The notes beneath the pieces are model-generated. The model saw only the letters and a list, made by a program, of their open reading frames with translations, had not been told where the DNA came from and ran no database searches. A DNA stretch of 64,000 bases from Microcoleus sp. FACHB-831 (GTDB lineage: Bacteria > Cyanobacteriota > Cyanobacteriia > Cyanobacteriales > FACHB-T130), in assembly GCF_014695585.1 (NCBI RefSeq), contig NZ_JACJON010000034.1:62001-126000 (forward strand), given 5' to 3'. The translations under genes were made by a program, and so were the position numbers. The stretch's first letter is position 1. The number at the start of each line of letters is the position of its first letter. Shown here piece by piece: positions 27,001-35,124 of the stretch.

Positions 27001-27039
27001 ACCTTGTTAAAACTATATACCTCCTAGTTTTAACAAGGT
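27001..27039. promoter_or_regulatory. Perfect 15-bp palindrome between divergent genes
   Basis: ACCTTGTTAAAACTA (27001-27015) and its exact complement TAGTTTTAACAAGGT (27025-27039) flank a 9-nt loop containing CCTCC. It lies 46 bp upstream of the aminopeptidase start and 176 bp upstream of the AhpD-like gene. It could be an operator or a leader hairpin; no T tract follows, so a terminator is less likely. Confidence 0.5.
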
Positions 27040-27214
27040 TAGTGTTTAGAATTAATTCTATATTCATCTGTCTTGCGAAAGATTTTAAAGTTATCGGTAA
27101 AATAAATTTTATTGCTTATTAATTAGGTTAAATAATATACTTTTTAAGCATTTTTGCTGAAGCAAACCAAAAATTTATTAAAGAAGATAGTAGAAGTCAA
27201 GACAAAAAGCAACA

Positions 27215-27757
27215 ATGGCTCACTTTCCCATACTGGAATACGATAGCGTCACCGATGCAAAGGTGAAAGCAGTTTACGAGGAAATTATGGCAGAACTGGG
27301 GTTTGGCATCATCCCCAATTTGTTTAAATCGATGGCTACAAACCCAGACGTACTGGAAGCCAACTGGAAAAAGTTCCGCGCTACAATCTTACAAGGGGAT
27401 GTGCCTCGCACGCTCAAGGAAATGGTTGGTGTTGCCATCTCGCAAGCTAACAACAGTCCCTATGCCCTAAACGTTCACCTGCATGGATTATCAGCCTTGG
27501 GGATGAGCGAGGAAGTTCTCAAGACGTTAGTCTCAGACTTTGTTGCTTGCCCGCTACCCGAACGAGAAAAAGCTGTCATTAGCTTTGGTTTAAGGGCTGG
27601 TACAAAGCCCCATGAGTTGACGGCTGCGGATTACCAACAACTAAAGGATTTGGGGCTGGATGAGTCAGAAATTTTTGAGATTATAGCAACAGCAGATTTA
27701 TTCGCCAGCGTCAATCGATATACAGATGCGATCGCCCTCGAAATTGACTCCTTATAA
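27215..27757 (+). CDS. Carboxymuconolactone decarboxylase/AhpD-like protein lacking the redox cysteines
   Basis: 180 residues with the AhpD fold pattern. The family active site Glu-x11-Cys-x2-Cys-x3-His aligns exactly with Glu69, Ser81, Ala84 and His88 (segment ISQANNSPYALNVHLHG). The proton-relay Glu and His are therefore kept while both catalytic cysteines are replaced. Overall it resembles peroxidase-related proteins of the uncharacterised type (LGFGIIPNLFKSMATNPDVL at the N-terminus). Without the cysteine pair it cannot work as a peroxiredoxin-type reductase, so a different reaction or a binding role is likely. It is a single gene divergent from the aminopeptidase. Confidence 0.85.
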   Translation: MAHFPILEYDSVTDAKVKAVYEEIMAELGFGIIPNLFKSMATNPDVLEANWKKFRATILQGDVPRTLKEMVGVAISQANNSPYALNVHLHGLSALGMSEEVLKTLVSDFVACPLPEREKAVISFGLRAGTKPHELTAADYQQLKDLGLDESEIFEIIATADLFASVNRYTDAIALEIDSL

Positions 27758-27862
27758 AATGCTGTGATTTTCTTCAGGGTGCAACTCGTTGGCTTGTTCC
27801 GAATGATGCGTTCATTCGTCGCCCTTCCAGACAATGATTTTACTTAATGGGCAACACTCCGC

Positions 27863-29170
27863 ATGAACACTTTACCTCGGGCTATTAATGGCAATGGGCT
27901 GGATAATCTCGATCGCGAACAACTGTTGCTGACAGCCCGCCGCCTGCTTGCAGAAGCCCAAGCACTTTCTTCGCGCATCGCCGCCGTCAATGAAATTGCC
28001 ACAGTAATTAACCGTTCTCTGAACTTAGATGAAATTTTGCGAGTAGTGGGCAAACAAGCTAAATGGTTGTTAGATTTTGAACACCTTAGCGTCTATCTTT
28101 GCAAGAATGATTCCTGTCGCTTCATTCAACTTTTTGGCCCTCGTGTAGACTTTGATGAATCCGCGATCGCAGATAGCAGTCCTGTGAATAAAGCCATCAA
28201 AACCAATCAATCACAACTGATCCGCGAAGGTTCTGCAAACGATTTTCTCAAGCCTTATGCCTCGCAGATTATCATCCCATTGGGAAGCGATCGCCAAGTT
28301 ATGGGTACGATCAATTTTGCCACAACACTACGGTCGGTTTACACTCTAGAAGACGTGCGTATCGGCTATTTACTGGCTGTGCAAGTATCAGCAGCTATCC
28401 GCAACGCTAATTGTTTTGAAGAGTTAAATCTCCTGTATGCCCAAATAAATTCCGAAAAACGCAATTCTGAGCACCTGCTCTTAAACGTACTTCCAGCCAA
28501 TATTGCCGATGAATTGAAGCGTACTGGCAAAGTCAAACCAGTTCATTATGAATCAGCTTCTGTTATATTTACGGACTTCAAAAACTTTACTAAATTATCC
28601 GAATATTTAACACCCCAAGAGCTAGTAGATGAACTAGATTATTGTTTTTCTTCCTTCGATATGATTATCGATGCACACAATTTGGAGAAATTGAAAACAA
28701 TTGGGGACAGTTATATGTGTGTTGGGGGGATTCCTACTCCTAACCAAACCCATGCAATTGATGCCATCCTAGCCGCCCTACAAATTCAAGCTTTTATGCA
28801 ATGGCGCAAGCTAGAGAAGCAGCAGAACAATCAACCCTACTGGGAAATCCGCATTGGCATCCACTCAGGGCCATTACTAGCGGGTACAATTGGCCATAAG
28901 AAGTTTGCTTACGATGTTTGGGGCGATACTGTTAACATTGCATCTCGAATGGAATCATCGGGTCTTCCTGGATGCATAAATATTTCCCAAGCAACTTATG
29001 AGTTAGCAAAGGATTTCTTTGAGTGTGAATATCGTGGGAAGATTAATGCCAAAAATAAAGGTGAAGTCGATATGTATCTTGTCACCGGGATTAAAGAAGG
29101 ATTGTCATTAACTTCAAGGCGTTTGATACCAAATGATGAGTTTAATAACCTGTATTTGGCAATCACATAG
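27863..29170 (+). CDS. GAF domain adenylate cyclase (class III)
   Basis: 435 residues. Residues 35-195 are a GAF sensor domain (AAVNEIATVINRSLNLDEIL to LLAVQVSAAIRNAN), then a helical linker (SEKRNSEHLLLNVLPANIA), then a class III cyclase domain (about 230-400). Catalytic features are present: metal Asp in VIFTDFKNFT, adenine-specifying Lys in KLKTIGDSYMCVGG, the second specificity Asp in YDVWGDTVN, and the transition-state Asn and Arg in NIASRMES. The Lys/Asp pair indicates ATP, so cAMP is the product. GAF domains in cyanobacterial cyclases often bind cyclic nucleotides. No membrane segment, so cytosolic. Confidence 0.92.
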   Translation: MNTLPRAINGNGLDNLDREQLLLTARRLLAEAQALSSRIAAVNEIATVINRSLNLDEILRVVGKQAKWLLDFEHLSVYLCKNDSCRFIQLFGPRVDFDESAIADSSPVNKAIKTNQSQLIREGSANDFLKPYASQIIIPLGSDRQVMGTINFATTLRSVYTLEDVRIGYLLAVQVSAAIRNANCFEELNLLYAQINSEKRNSEHLLLNVLPANIADELKRTGKVKPVHYESASVIFTDFKNFTKLSEYLTPQELVDELDYCFSSFDMIIDAHNLEKLKTIGDSYMCVGGIPTPNQTHAIDAILAALQIQAFMQWRKLEKQQNNQPYWEIRIGIHSGPLLAGTIGHKKFAYDVWGDTVNIASRMESSGLPGCINISQATYELAKDFFECEYRGKINAKNKGEVDMYLVTGIKEGLSLTSRRLIPNDEFNNLYLAIT

Positions 29171-29244
29171 ATGCTAGGGAATGGTGGTTGTGGAATTCAA
29201 TGACCCCATACCCGATACCCCATTCCCAATTACCAACCCCGATC

Positions 29245-30027
29245 TTAAAACTTGTAACTCAAAACTGCGATCGCGCTTCCATTACCAGCAATATCGGCTG
29301 GCTTAATACTTATCGTGTCACTAGCGACGCGACGCACGTTCATTCCATTCGCCAATCCTAGAAACTCATCTAACGAGGCAAGATCGCAGCTATTGGCATC
29401 AGCAGCCTGCGTGCGGTAATGCGTAGGAATCACCAGTTTTGGGTTAAGAGCTTGCACAGCCTGCATCGCTTCTTCAGCCTTGTAGGCTTTAGGTCCACCC
29501 CCGACAGGAACCAGCACCACATCGGGGCGCCCCATTAAGATTTTTTGTTCGACCTCAATCGGCGCAGCAGCTCCGCCTAAGTGGAGAATATTGATTCCCC
29601 CTTGGGTCCAGCGCCAAGCAACATTAGTTCCAAATCTGCGCCCGCCCTCGCGATCGTGGTTTAAACTAATTCCTTGGAGTTGCAGACCCTCCACCTTATA
29701 CGCGCCCGGTTCGTAAAGGAACTTCGGCTCACCAGGCAGATCTTCAATAGCTCCTTCATCTAGCATCTGGCTGCTGATTAGCACAACATCTGACGCCACT
29801 TTGGGCGATCGATACCCAGCCGTGCAGCCCAGCTTGCGGAACGGATTTACCAGGACTTTAAGACCACTCCCGCTAAAAAGAAAGCAGGTATGGCCCAGCC
29901 ATTGCACTGAAAGCGAACCACTGGGCGTTGCAGCTTGGTAACTCCTGAATCCAGAAGTCAAGCCTGTTCCCATAGCTGCAAGCAAGCCTGCCCCAGCATA
30001 GCGCATCAACTCTCGCCGTTTCATCAT
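29245..30027 (-). CDS. Tat-exported MBL-fold hydrolase-like protein with degenerate metal motif
   Basis: 260 residues from ATG 30027. The frame is open further upstream to 30156, but a twin-arginine signal (KRRELMRYAGAGLLAAM) begins right after this ATG, which decides the start. The body resembles UPF0173-type metallo-beta-lactamase folds: VQWLGHTCFLF, GGINILHLGGAAAPIE, VLVPVGGGPKAY and LVIPTHYRTQ. Where the family has the HxHxDH zinc motif, the sequence reads SSQMLDEG, so most of the expected ligands are gone. It may bind one metal or none. Last gene of a leftward series after pabA, 135 bp downstream of it. Confidence 0.8.
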   Translation of the reverse strand: MMKRRELMRYAGAGLLAAMGTGLTSGFRSYQAATPSGSLSVQWLGHTCFLFSGSGLKVLVNPFRKLGCTAGYRSPKVASDVVLISSQMLDEGAIEDLPGEPKFLYEPGAYKVEGLQLQGISLNHDREGGRRFGTNVAWRWTQGGINILHLGGAAAPIEVEQKILMGRPDVVLVPVGGGPKAYKAEEAMQAVQALNPKLVIPTHYRTQAADANSCDLASLDEFLGLANGMNVRRVASDTISIKPADIAGNGSAIAVLSYKF

Positions 30028-30162
30028 CCGTTGTTCGTTGTTCCTTGTCTGTAGCTGTTTAGCTTTGGTAGATTTTTGGCGATCGCATTCACGAAAGAGC
30101 GATCGCACCAACACTACCACCTCACGCTCGTTAGTTGTCAATTGGTAAATGACCAACGACCG

Positions 30163-30750
30163 CTAAAGCGACTCCAGAAAGTTCCTGAGCAGTTGCTTGC
30201 CTGAAGTCGTAAGAATGCTCTCTGGGTGGAATTGGACGCCTTGAATGTGCGGATAGTTCCGGTGTCGGACGCCCATGATAGTTCCATCATCAACCCACGC
30301 GGTAATTTCCAGGATATCTGGACAAGTTTGCCGCTCGATAGCCAGACTATGATAGCGGGTAGCGGTGAAAGGATTTTCTAATCCCTGGAAAACGCCGACC
30401 CCCATGTGATGGATTTCAGAGGTTTTGCCATGCATCAAAGTTGGGGCAGAAACAACTTTACCGCCGAACACCTGACCGATGCCTTGATGTCCCAAACAAA
30501 CTCCTAGAATAGGAATGCTAGAACCGAGGTTTTCGATCAATTCTTGGGAAACACCAGCATCTTCTGGGCGTCCGGGGCCAGGAGAAATGACAATTCCATC
30601 TGGTTGCAGCTTGCGGATTTCTTCTAAAGAAATTTGGTCGTTGCGGTAAACCCGAATATCACCCAACGAGGGGAATTCATAGCTTAGTTCGCCTAGATAT
30701 TGCACTAGGTTGTAGGTAAAGCTGTCGTAGTTATCAATAACAATAATCAA
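30163..30750 (-). CDS. pabA: Anthranilate/aminodeoxychorismate synthase glutamine amidotransferase subunit
   Basis: 195 residues, a complete class I glutaminase. Catalytic residues are Cys in PILGVCLGHQGIGQVFGG (oxyanion and nucleophile elbow) and His-Glu in QFHPESILTTSG. The N-terminus MIIVIDNYDSFTYNLVQYL and VISPGPGRPEDAG are hallmarks of TrpG/PabA. It supplies ammonia to a chorismate-using partner for tryptophan or folate synthesis. Many bacteria use one protein for both, so trpG is an equally valid name. It lies in the cyanobacterial cluster prfB-DUF3285-ybeY-dgkA-pabA. Confidence 0.93.
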   Translation of the reverse strand: MIIVIDNYDSFTYNLVQYLGELSYEFPSLGDIRVYRNDQISLEEIRKLQPDGIVISPGPGRPEDAGVSQELIENLGSSIPILGVCLGHQGIGQVFGGKVVSAPTLMHGKTSEIHHMGVGVFQGLENPFTATRYHSLAIERQTCPDILEITAWVDDGTIMGVRHRNYPHIQGVQFHPESILTTSGKQLLRNFLESL

Positions 30751-30770
30751 AGGCCATCGCTCCTTCTAAG

Positions 30771-30796
30771 GATGGTGGGCAATACCGGGCTACTCA
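30771..30796. repeat. Dispersed extragenic repeat, GGTGGGCAATRCC type
   Basis: GATGGTGGGCAATACCGGGC followed by TACTCA sits between pabA and dgkA and is nearly the same as the copies at 46586 and 54991. Confidence 0.6.
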
Positions 30797-30812
30797 AAAA
30801 CTTAAGAAGCTG

Positions 30813-31268
30813 CTAACGCACAGCAGATTGAATTAAAGCTAACAAGGGGGGGAGTAGCAGCGAACCAGCTACCAACACAGACGCGATCGCGCTAACTAAA
30901 ACCGCACCTGCTGCACAATCCTTAGCAATTTTAGCAAGCTCGTGGTATGAATTTTTAACCGTTAAGTCAACTACAGACTCAAGCGCCGTATTTAATAATT
31001 CCATACCCATAACTAGGGCGATAGTTAGCCCAATAACCGTCATTTCCACACGCGATAAATGCAAAAACACGCCTAGCGCGATCGCACCCGTTCCTATTAC
31101 AACGTCGATGCGAAAGTTGCGTTGAGTTATAAAAGCATAGCTTAGTCCAGCCCAAGCGTATTTAAAACTTGTGACTAAGTTAGGAGCAATATTCCACGCT
31201 AATTCACGGTTTGGCTTTTGGGGCATTACAGAGCAATTAGAAGTCGGCTTTGAAAGTTCTTGAGTCAT
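30813..31268 (-). CDS. dgkA: Diacylglycerol/undecaprenol kinase, DgkA family
   Basis: 151 residues: a roughly 30-residue hydrophilic N-terminus and then the compact DgkA domain with three membrane helices. Signatures are SFKYAWAGLSYAFITQRNFR (N-terminal amphipathic helix), MGMELLNTALESVVDL (conserved Glu and Asn of the active site) and KIAKDCAAGAVLVSAI. The enzyme phosphorylates diacylglycerol or, in Gram-positive-like members, undecaprenol at the inner membrane; which one is used here cannot be told. Between ybeY and pabA on the minus strand. Confidence 0.93.
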   Translation of the reverse strand: MTQELSKPTSNCSVMPQKPNRELAWNIAPNLVTSFKYAWAGLSYAFITQRNFRIDVVIGTGAIALGVFLHLSRVEMTVIGLTIALVMGMELLNTALESVVDLTVKNSYHELAKIAKDCAAGAVLVSAIASVLVAGSLLLPPLLALIQSAVR

Positions 31269-31387
31269 GGCAGGATTTTTTGCGTGCCTCTAAAAAATTA
31301 ACCTTTCATCCAGTTTAAGTAAATAAAACTTTAGTCTGGATAGGTCGCAATTGAATCAAACTAATCGTACAACCCCAGCTAAAGGCT

Positions 31388-31924
31388 TTATGCTAACTTT
31401 GTATCCACACCGACGATATTAAGCAACCTTTCTTGCTCGTTGAGCATTTGAGTCAGGCTGTCGTCATCGGGGTGATCCCAGCCGAGTAGATGTAGCAGTC
31501 CATGAGCAGCTAACCATGCTAGCTCTGTTTTTAACGTATGCCCCTGTTGTTGAGCCTGTCGGTTAGCTGTATCAACAGAAATTACAATATCACCCAGATA
31601 CAAAGGCTCGCACTCGCTTAAATCAGCGGGTTGAGGACAGTCTACCTCTAAGGCTGCAAATGCCAATACATCTGTGGGTTTATTTTGGTGACGGTACTGT
31701 GAATTCAGGGCTTGAATTTCCGCATCGTCGGTGAGACGCAGGCTGAGTTCGTAGTTTGTCGTTACTGGTTGAGTATCTGAGTGCAGATTTTGCAGCCAAT
31801 GATGGAACCATATTTCCCATGTTTCAGCGGAAATGGGGGGTTCTAACGCTTCAGCACCAGCCAACGGTGATATATGGCTGCTGTAAAAACAATCTTGGAC
31901 GCTAATTTCAACTTGGATGGTCAT
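31388..31924 (-). CDS. ybeY: Endoribonuclease YbeY (16S rRNA maturation)
   Basis: 178 residues, usual length for the cyanobacterial form. The zinc motif H-x3-H-x5-H is seen in [17 protein letters not shown], and the family strand segments [20 protein letters not shown] and [11 protein letters not shown] are present, followed by [11 protein letters not shown]. YbeY is a metal-dependent endonuclease that acts in 16S rRNA 3' processing and ribosome quality control. The gene starts 17 bp after the DUF3285 stop codon, so the two are likely co-transcribed. Confidence 0.95.
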   Translation of the reverse strand: MTIQVEISVQDCFYSSHISPLAGAEALEPPISAETWEIWFHHWLQNLHSDTQPVTTNYELSLRLTDDAEIQALNSQYRHQNKPTDVLAFAALEVDCPQPADLSECEPLYLGDIVISVDTANRQAQQQGHTLKTELAWLAAHGLLHLLGWDHPDDDSLTQMLNEQERLLNIVGVDTKLA

Positions 31925-31941
31925 GCCTTGCTGTTCTATAG

Positions 31942-32136
31942 TTAATGAGTCAAGTAGGCAAGACCTACGAGAACAGCCAGTAAGCCGATGGTTGTAAGAG
32001 CAAAGTGTTTTAAGGAAGTGCCTCCTTTGCGTACCATATTACGCATCGCTAGTTTGACGTAACTGGGTTCTTGGCTTTCGCTGGAAGCATTAGTTGGTGC
32101 CTGGGGCGATTGAGGGGCTGAGGAAGGACTGCTCAT
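31942..32136 (-). CDS. DUF3285 small membrane protein
   Basis: 64 residues: a Ser/Pro/Gln-rich N-terminal half, then [20 protein letters not shown] and one membrane helix ([19 protein letters not shown]). This is the cyanobacterial DUF3285 family, which in my recollection sits next to ybeY in many genomes. Single-pass membrane protein of unknown role; conserved placement suggests a link to translation or envelope functions of this cluster. Confidence 0.88.
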   Translation of the reverse strand: MSSPSSAPQSPQAPTNASSESQEPSYVKLAMRNMVRKGGTSLKHFALTTIGLLAVLVGLAYLTH

Positions 32137-32243
32137 AAGAGTAGGTGGTGTGAGTCAAAAAGTTGGTGAGGAACTATTCATCCAACAATGTAACAGTTTG
32201 TTCACAAATTAGGCTAAATTACGCAACTCGCAGGTAGAAACTG

Positions 32244-32275
32244 GAAACCCGCTTTCTCGCGAGAAAACGGGTTTC
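32244..32275. repeat. Palindromic repeat between prfB and DUF3285
   Basis: A 32-base near-perfect palindrome, arms GAAACCCGCTTTCTCG and CGAGAAAACGGGTTTC, one mismatch, no loop. It belongs with the GATACC...GGTATC palindromes at 36241 and 43698 and can also act as a stem-loop after prfB. Confidence 0.7.
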
Positions 32276-32332
32276 TAGGGGTTGGATTTTTTAAGGCGCA
32301 CTGCCTACCGAACGTACTAACTTTTACCAGAA

Positions 32333-33443
32333 TTAGGCTAACTGATTTTCTTGGCGAAGGTAGGCTTCAATGAATGAGTCAATTTCGCCATTCATCACAT
32401 CAGCGATCGCAGTCGTTTCCACAGCAGTACGCAAATCTTTTACCATCTGGTAGGGGTGGAAAACGTAGTTGCGGATCTGGTTGCCCCAAGCTGCTTCCAC
32501 TATATCGCCTCGAATTTGGGCAATTTCCTGGGCGCGTTGCTCTTGGGCAATAATTAGCAACTTGGCTTTAAGGATAGCAAGGGCTTTTTCTTTGTTTTGT
32601 AGCTGACTTCGCTCTTGGGTACAGCGCACAGCAATCCCAGTGGGAATATGAACGATCCGCACCGCTGTTTCCACCTTGTTGACATTCTGGCCCCCCTTGC
32701 CCCCAGAACGAGTGGTGCTGATATCTAAATCCTTTTCTGGAATGTCCAGCTTTACCGAGTTATCTATCAGCGGCATAACTTCGACGCCAGCAAAGCTAGT
32801 TTGTCGCTTATCGTTGGCGTTAAAGGGGGAAATTCGCACGAGTCGGTGCGTCCCTTTCTCTGCCTTCAGGTAGCCATAAGCATAACGCCCGTCAATTTCC
32901 AAGGTGGCAGACTTAATTCCTGCTTCCTCACCCTCAGAAATTTCCGCCATCGTTACTTTATAGCCCTGATTTTCCGCCCAACGAGTGTACATCCGCACCA
33001 ACATTTCCGCCCAGTCTTGGGCATCCGTGCCGCCCGCACCAGCATTAATTGTTAAGACGGCGCCTTTTTGGTCATATGTACCGGATAGCAGCTGTTCCAG
33101 CTCCCATCGATCGAGTTGGTGGTTAAGCTGGGTAAGGTTAGTTTGGGCTTCTTGCAGCAGTGCCTCATCTGTTTCTAATTCCAGCAGTTCCATTACAGCC
33201 TTGGCGTCTTCGAGGCTGGTTTTCCATTGGTGGAATTGCTCTAGGTGGGATTTAAGGTCGTTAAGTTCTTGGAGCGTTTTTTGGGCTGTATTTTGGTCGT
33301 CCCAGAATGTTGGTTGAGCCGCTACCTGCTCTAGGTCTTGAATTTTAGCAGTCAGAGCGGGTACGTCAAAGATAGTCCTGGGTTTTACCCAGGCGCTGAG
33401 ACAACGTTTCGACGGCGCGTTTGATGTCTGTTATGTCAATCAT
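32333..33443 (-). CDS. prfB: Peptide chain release factor 2 with programmed +1 frameshift
   Basis: The true start is ATG 33443. Twenty-five codons lead to CTT TGA C at 33371-33365, the classic RF2 autoregulatory slip site, with AGGA just upstream acting as the internal Shine-Dalgarno. After +1 slippage the frame continues with GAC GTA CCC (33367 to 32333), so the protein is join(33443-33369, 33367-32333), 369 residues. Landmarks: the stop-codon recognition tripeptide SPF in [17 protein letters not shown] and the GGQ loop in [19 protein letters not shown]. It reads UGA and UAA and releases peptide. When RF2 is scarce, the ribosome pauses at the internal UGA and slips, raising RF2 output. Confidence 0.95.
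33365..33384 (-). promoter_or_regulatory. prfB: RF2 programmed +1 frameshift site
   Basis: On the minus strand the sequence reads CCCAGGACTATCTTTGAC: an AGGA Shine-Dalgarno-like element, the slippery CTT and an in-frame UGA followed by C, the poor-termination context used by prfB genes in many bacteria. Confidence 0.92.
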
Positions 33444-33532
33444 GGTTCTTAGCGTGATTTAGAGAGCGATCGCTTTTATTGCTTTGTTGTCGATCTTAGC
33501 TGGAGTCTCCCTCGCAGTGCAGAAACTCTAGT

Positions 33533-33990
33533 TTAGACTAATGGTTTGTTGTTCTGCTTCGCATAGGCGTTAATGAACTGGTCGATTTCGCCTTTGAAAA
33601 CTTCCGCGATCGCAGTTGTTTCTACTCCTGTACGCAGATCCTTCACTTTTTGGTAAGGAACAAAGACATATTCGCGGATTGTTTTGCTATAGGCAGCTTC
33701 AATTTTATCGCGCTGTATTTCGGCAATTGCTCGAACGCCTAGAAAGAGTGGCAGATTCTTCTAAGTATCTTAGACACCAGCCGCAGGATTACTGGTTAGA
33801 TATACGGGGTTTTGTTCGTAAGCGGGAGACAACAGTTCTTGTCTTTCCCAATGCTCTATTTCTTGGTTGAGGTGGATAATGTTGGTTTGGGCTTCTTGCA
33901 ACAGTTCAGCGTCGGCTTGAAATTCTAGCAGTCCCAAAGCAGCTAGAGTATCTACGAAGAGCGATCGCCACTTGCAATGTTGCAGCCTCT
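33533..33990 (-). pseudogene. Remnant of a second RF2-like gene
   Basis: Two fragments on the minus strand, just upstream of prfB, align with RF2. Fragment one (about 33990-33800) reads LQHCKWRSLFVDTLAALGLL and then [19 protein letters not shown], matching the prfB helical domain ([19 protein letters not shown]). Fragment two (33740-33533) reads IREYVFVPYQKVKDLRTGVE and EVFKGEIDQFINAYAKQN, matching the RF2 C-terminus ([20 protein letters not shown]). The whole middle, including SPF and GGQ, is missing. The differences from prfB show that it diverged for some time before decaying. Confidence 0.85.
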
Positions 33991-34018
33991 TCTAGTTAGC
34001 AACGTCCAATACCAAGAA

Positions 34019-34050
34019 AAAACCCCGCACCTCACGGTTAACGGGGTTTT
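34019..34050 (-). terminator. Terminator of the Bax inhibitor-1 gene
   Basis: Stem AAAACCCCG (34019-34027) with CGGGGTTTT (34042-34050), 14-nt loop. On the minus strand the stem is followed by a T run (TTTTTTCTTGG). It lies 40 bp after the stop codon at 34091. Confidence 0.8.
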
Positions 34051-34090
34051 CTATTAACTTAGACTTTGCCCCCTCGGAGCAGAAGCGCCA

Positions 34091-34819
34091 TTAGTCGCGG
34101 CTATTGATAGCAATCAGCAAGCGCAAAATGAAGATAAACAAATTGATGTAAGTCAGGTACATCGACAGCGCTGCTGGCAGATATTCGTCATCGCGGTAGG
34201 TGCGGGGCAAGATATAGAAATCCACCACAGCAGCACCAGCGAACAGAAAAACCCCTATTCCAGAAATCCCAATTTCTAGCCATGTGGGTGTATATACGCC
34301 AAAGAACGAAAATCCCACCTGAGCTAGTACGACTACAAACAGGGCAATTATACCCAGCTGTACAGTCTTACTCAAAGCCATACCGTCAGACTCGGAGAGG
34401 TTCGAGCCAATCTGTCTGGCGACAATAAAGGTAATGCCACAACTTAGGGCAGCAATACCAATGCCTGCCATACCAACGCCCTGTGTCCTCAAAGCAAGGA
34501 ACACCAAGCCGCTGAGAGTATAGCCCGACAGCAGGCTGTAGGTAGCAAGGAGAGGCAGGGCGACGCTCTTGTTACCGTTTCGGGCAACGCCAGAGGCGAC
34601 AAAGAAGAGACCAATCTCGACAACCAACGCAACCCAGAAGGTTGTCATAAATAGCCCTGGATTGGAACGGAGAACGCCCAGCCCTCCATAAGTACCCAGT
34701 GCAGTTAAAACAAGCCCGCCGCCTACATAGGGGAGAGCGTTGGCAATAACATTGGGGCCTACAAGCGCGTGATTTTTAGCCTCGCGCATCGCTTGACGAA
34801 AGTTGCTGGTATTGCTCAT
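34091..34819 (-). CDS. Bax inhibitor-1 family membrane protein (YccA/YbhL-like)
   Basis: 242 residues with about seven membrane helices, typical of the TMBIM/BI-1 superfamily. Family motifs include LFFVASGVARNG, PLLATYSLLSGYTLSG and the C-terminal half AAVVDFYILPRT...ALSMYLTYINLFIFILRLL, which holds the conserved Asp-rich pH/calcium-sensing region. Bacterial members are calcium-leak channels or modulators of the FtsH protease. Which applies in cyanobacteria is not established. A single gene with its own terminator, divergent from sigF. Confidence 0.88.
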   Translation of the reverse strand: MSNTSNFRQAMREAKNHALVGPNVIANALPYVGGGLVLTALGTYGGLGVLRSNPGLFMTTFWVALVVEIGLFFVASGVARNGNKSVALPLLATYSLLSGYTLSGLVFLALRTQGVGMAGIGIAALSCGITFIVARQIGSNLSESDGMALSKTVQLGIIALFVVVLAQVGFSFFGVYTPTWLEIGISGIGVFLFAGAAVVDFYILPRTYRDDEYLPAALSMYLTYINLFIFILRLLIAINSRD

Positions 34820-34907
34820 AGGGATATTTCAAAACACTTAAGTAATGGACGGGAACTGGTAATTACTTCTATTGTGACTGAGATTTTTTGAGATTCGGCG
34901 TTGTTAT

Positions 34908-34927
34908 AAAACCTACTTATAGGTTTT
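34908..34927. promoter_or_regulatory. Short inverted repeat between the BI-1 gene and sigF
   Basis: AAAACCTA (34908-34915) and TAGGTTTT (34920-34927) with a 4-nt spacer, roughly 90 bp upstream of the BI-1 start and 200 bp upstream of the sigma factor. A possible operator; the rest of this 305-bp gap shows no gene. Confidence 0.3.
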
Positions 34928-35124
34928 CTGTCCTCAAACTGCCTCTCAGCTTGCTGTAAATAGGTATTTTGCGTATTTATGCGTAGTTTGCCAGCACCCA
35001 CTGCGGGGATTTCCGTAAAACGACGATGGTGGCTTGCCTTGTATATGCAGACAATGAATTCAGATTGGATTGATAAAGTTAATCAATTTAAACTGATTTA
35101 TTTTCACTGCTGGGGCTTCTTGAT

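Noticed and set aside
33616-33870. 84-codon + strand frame between prfB and the BI-1 gene
   Set aside because: Most of it is antisense to the RF2-like pseudogene fragments, which explain the sequence better.
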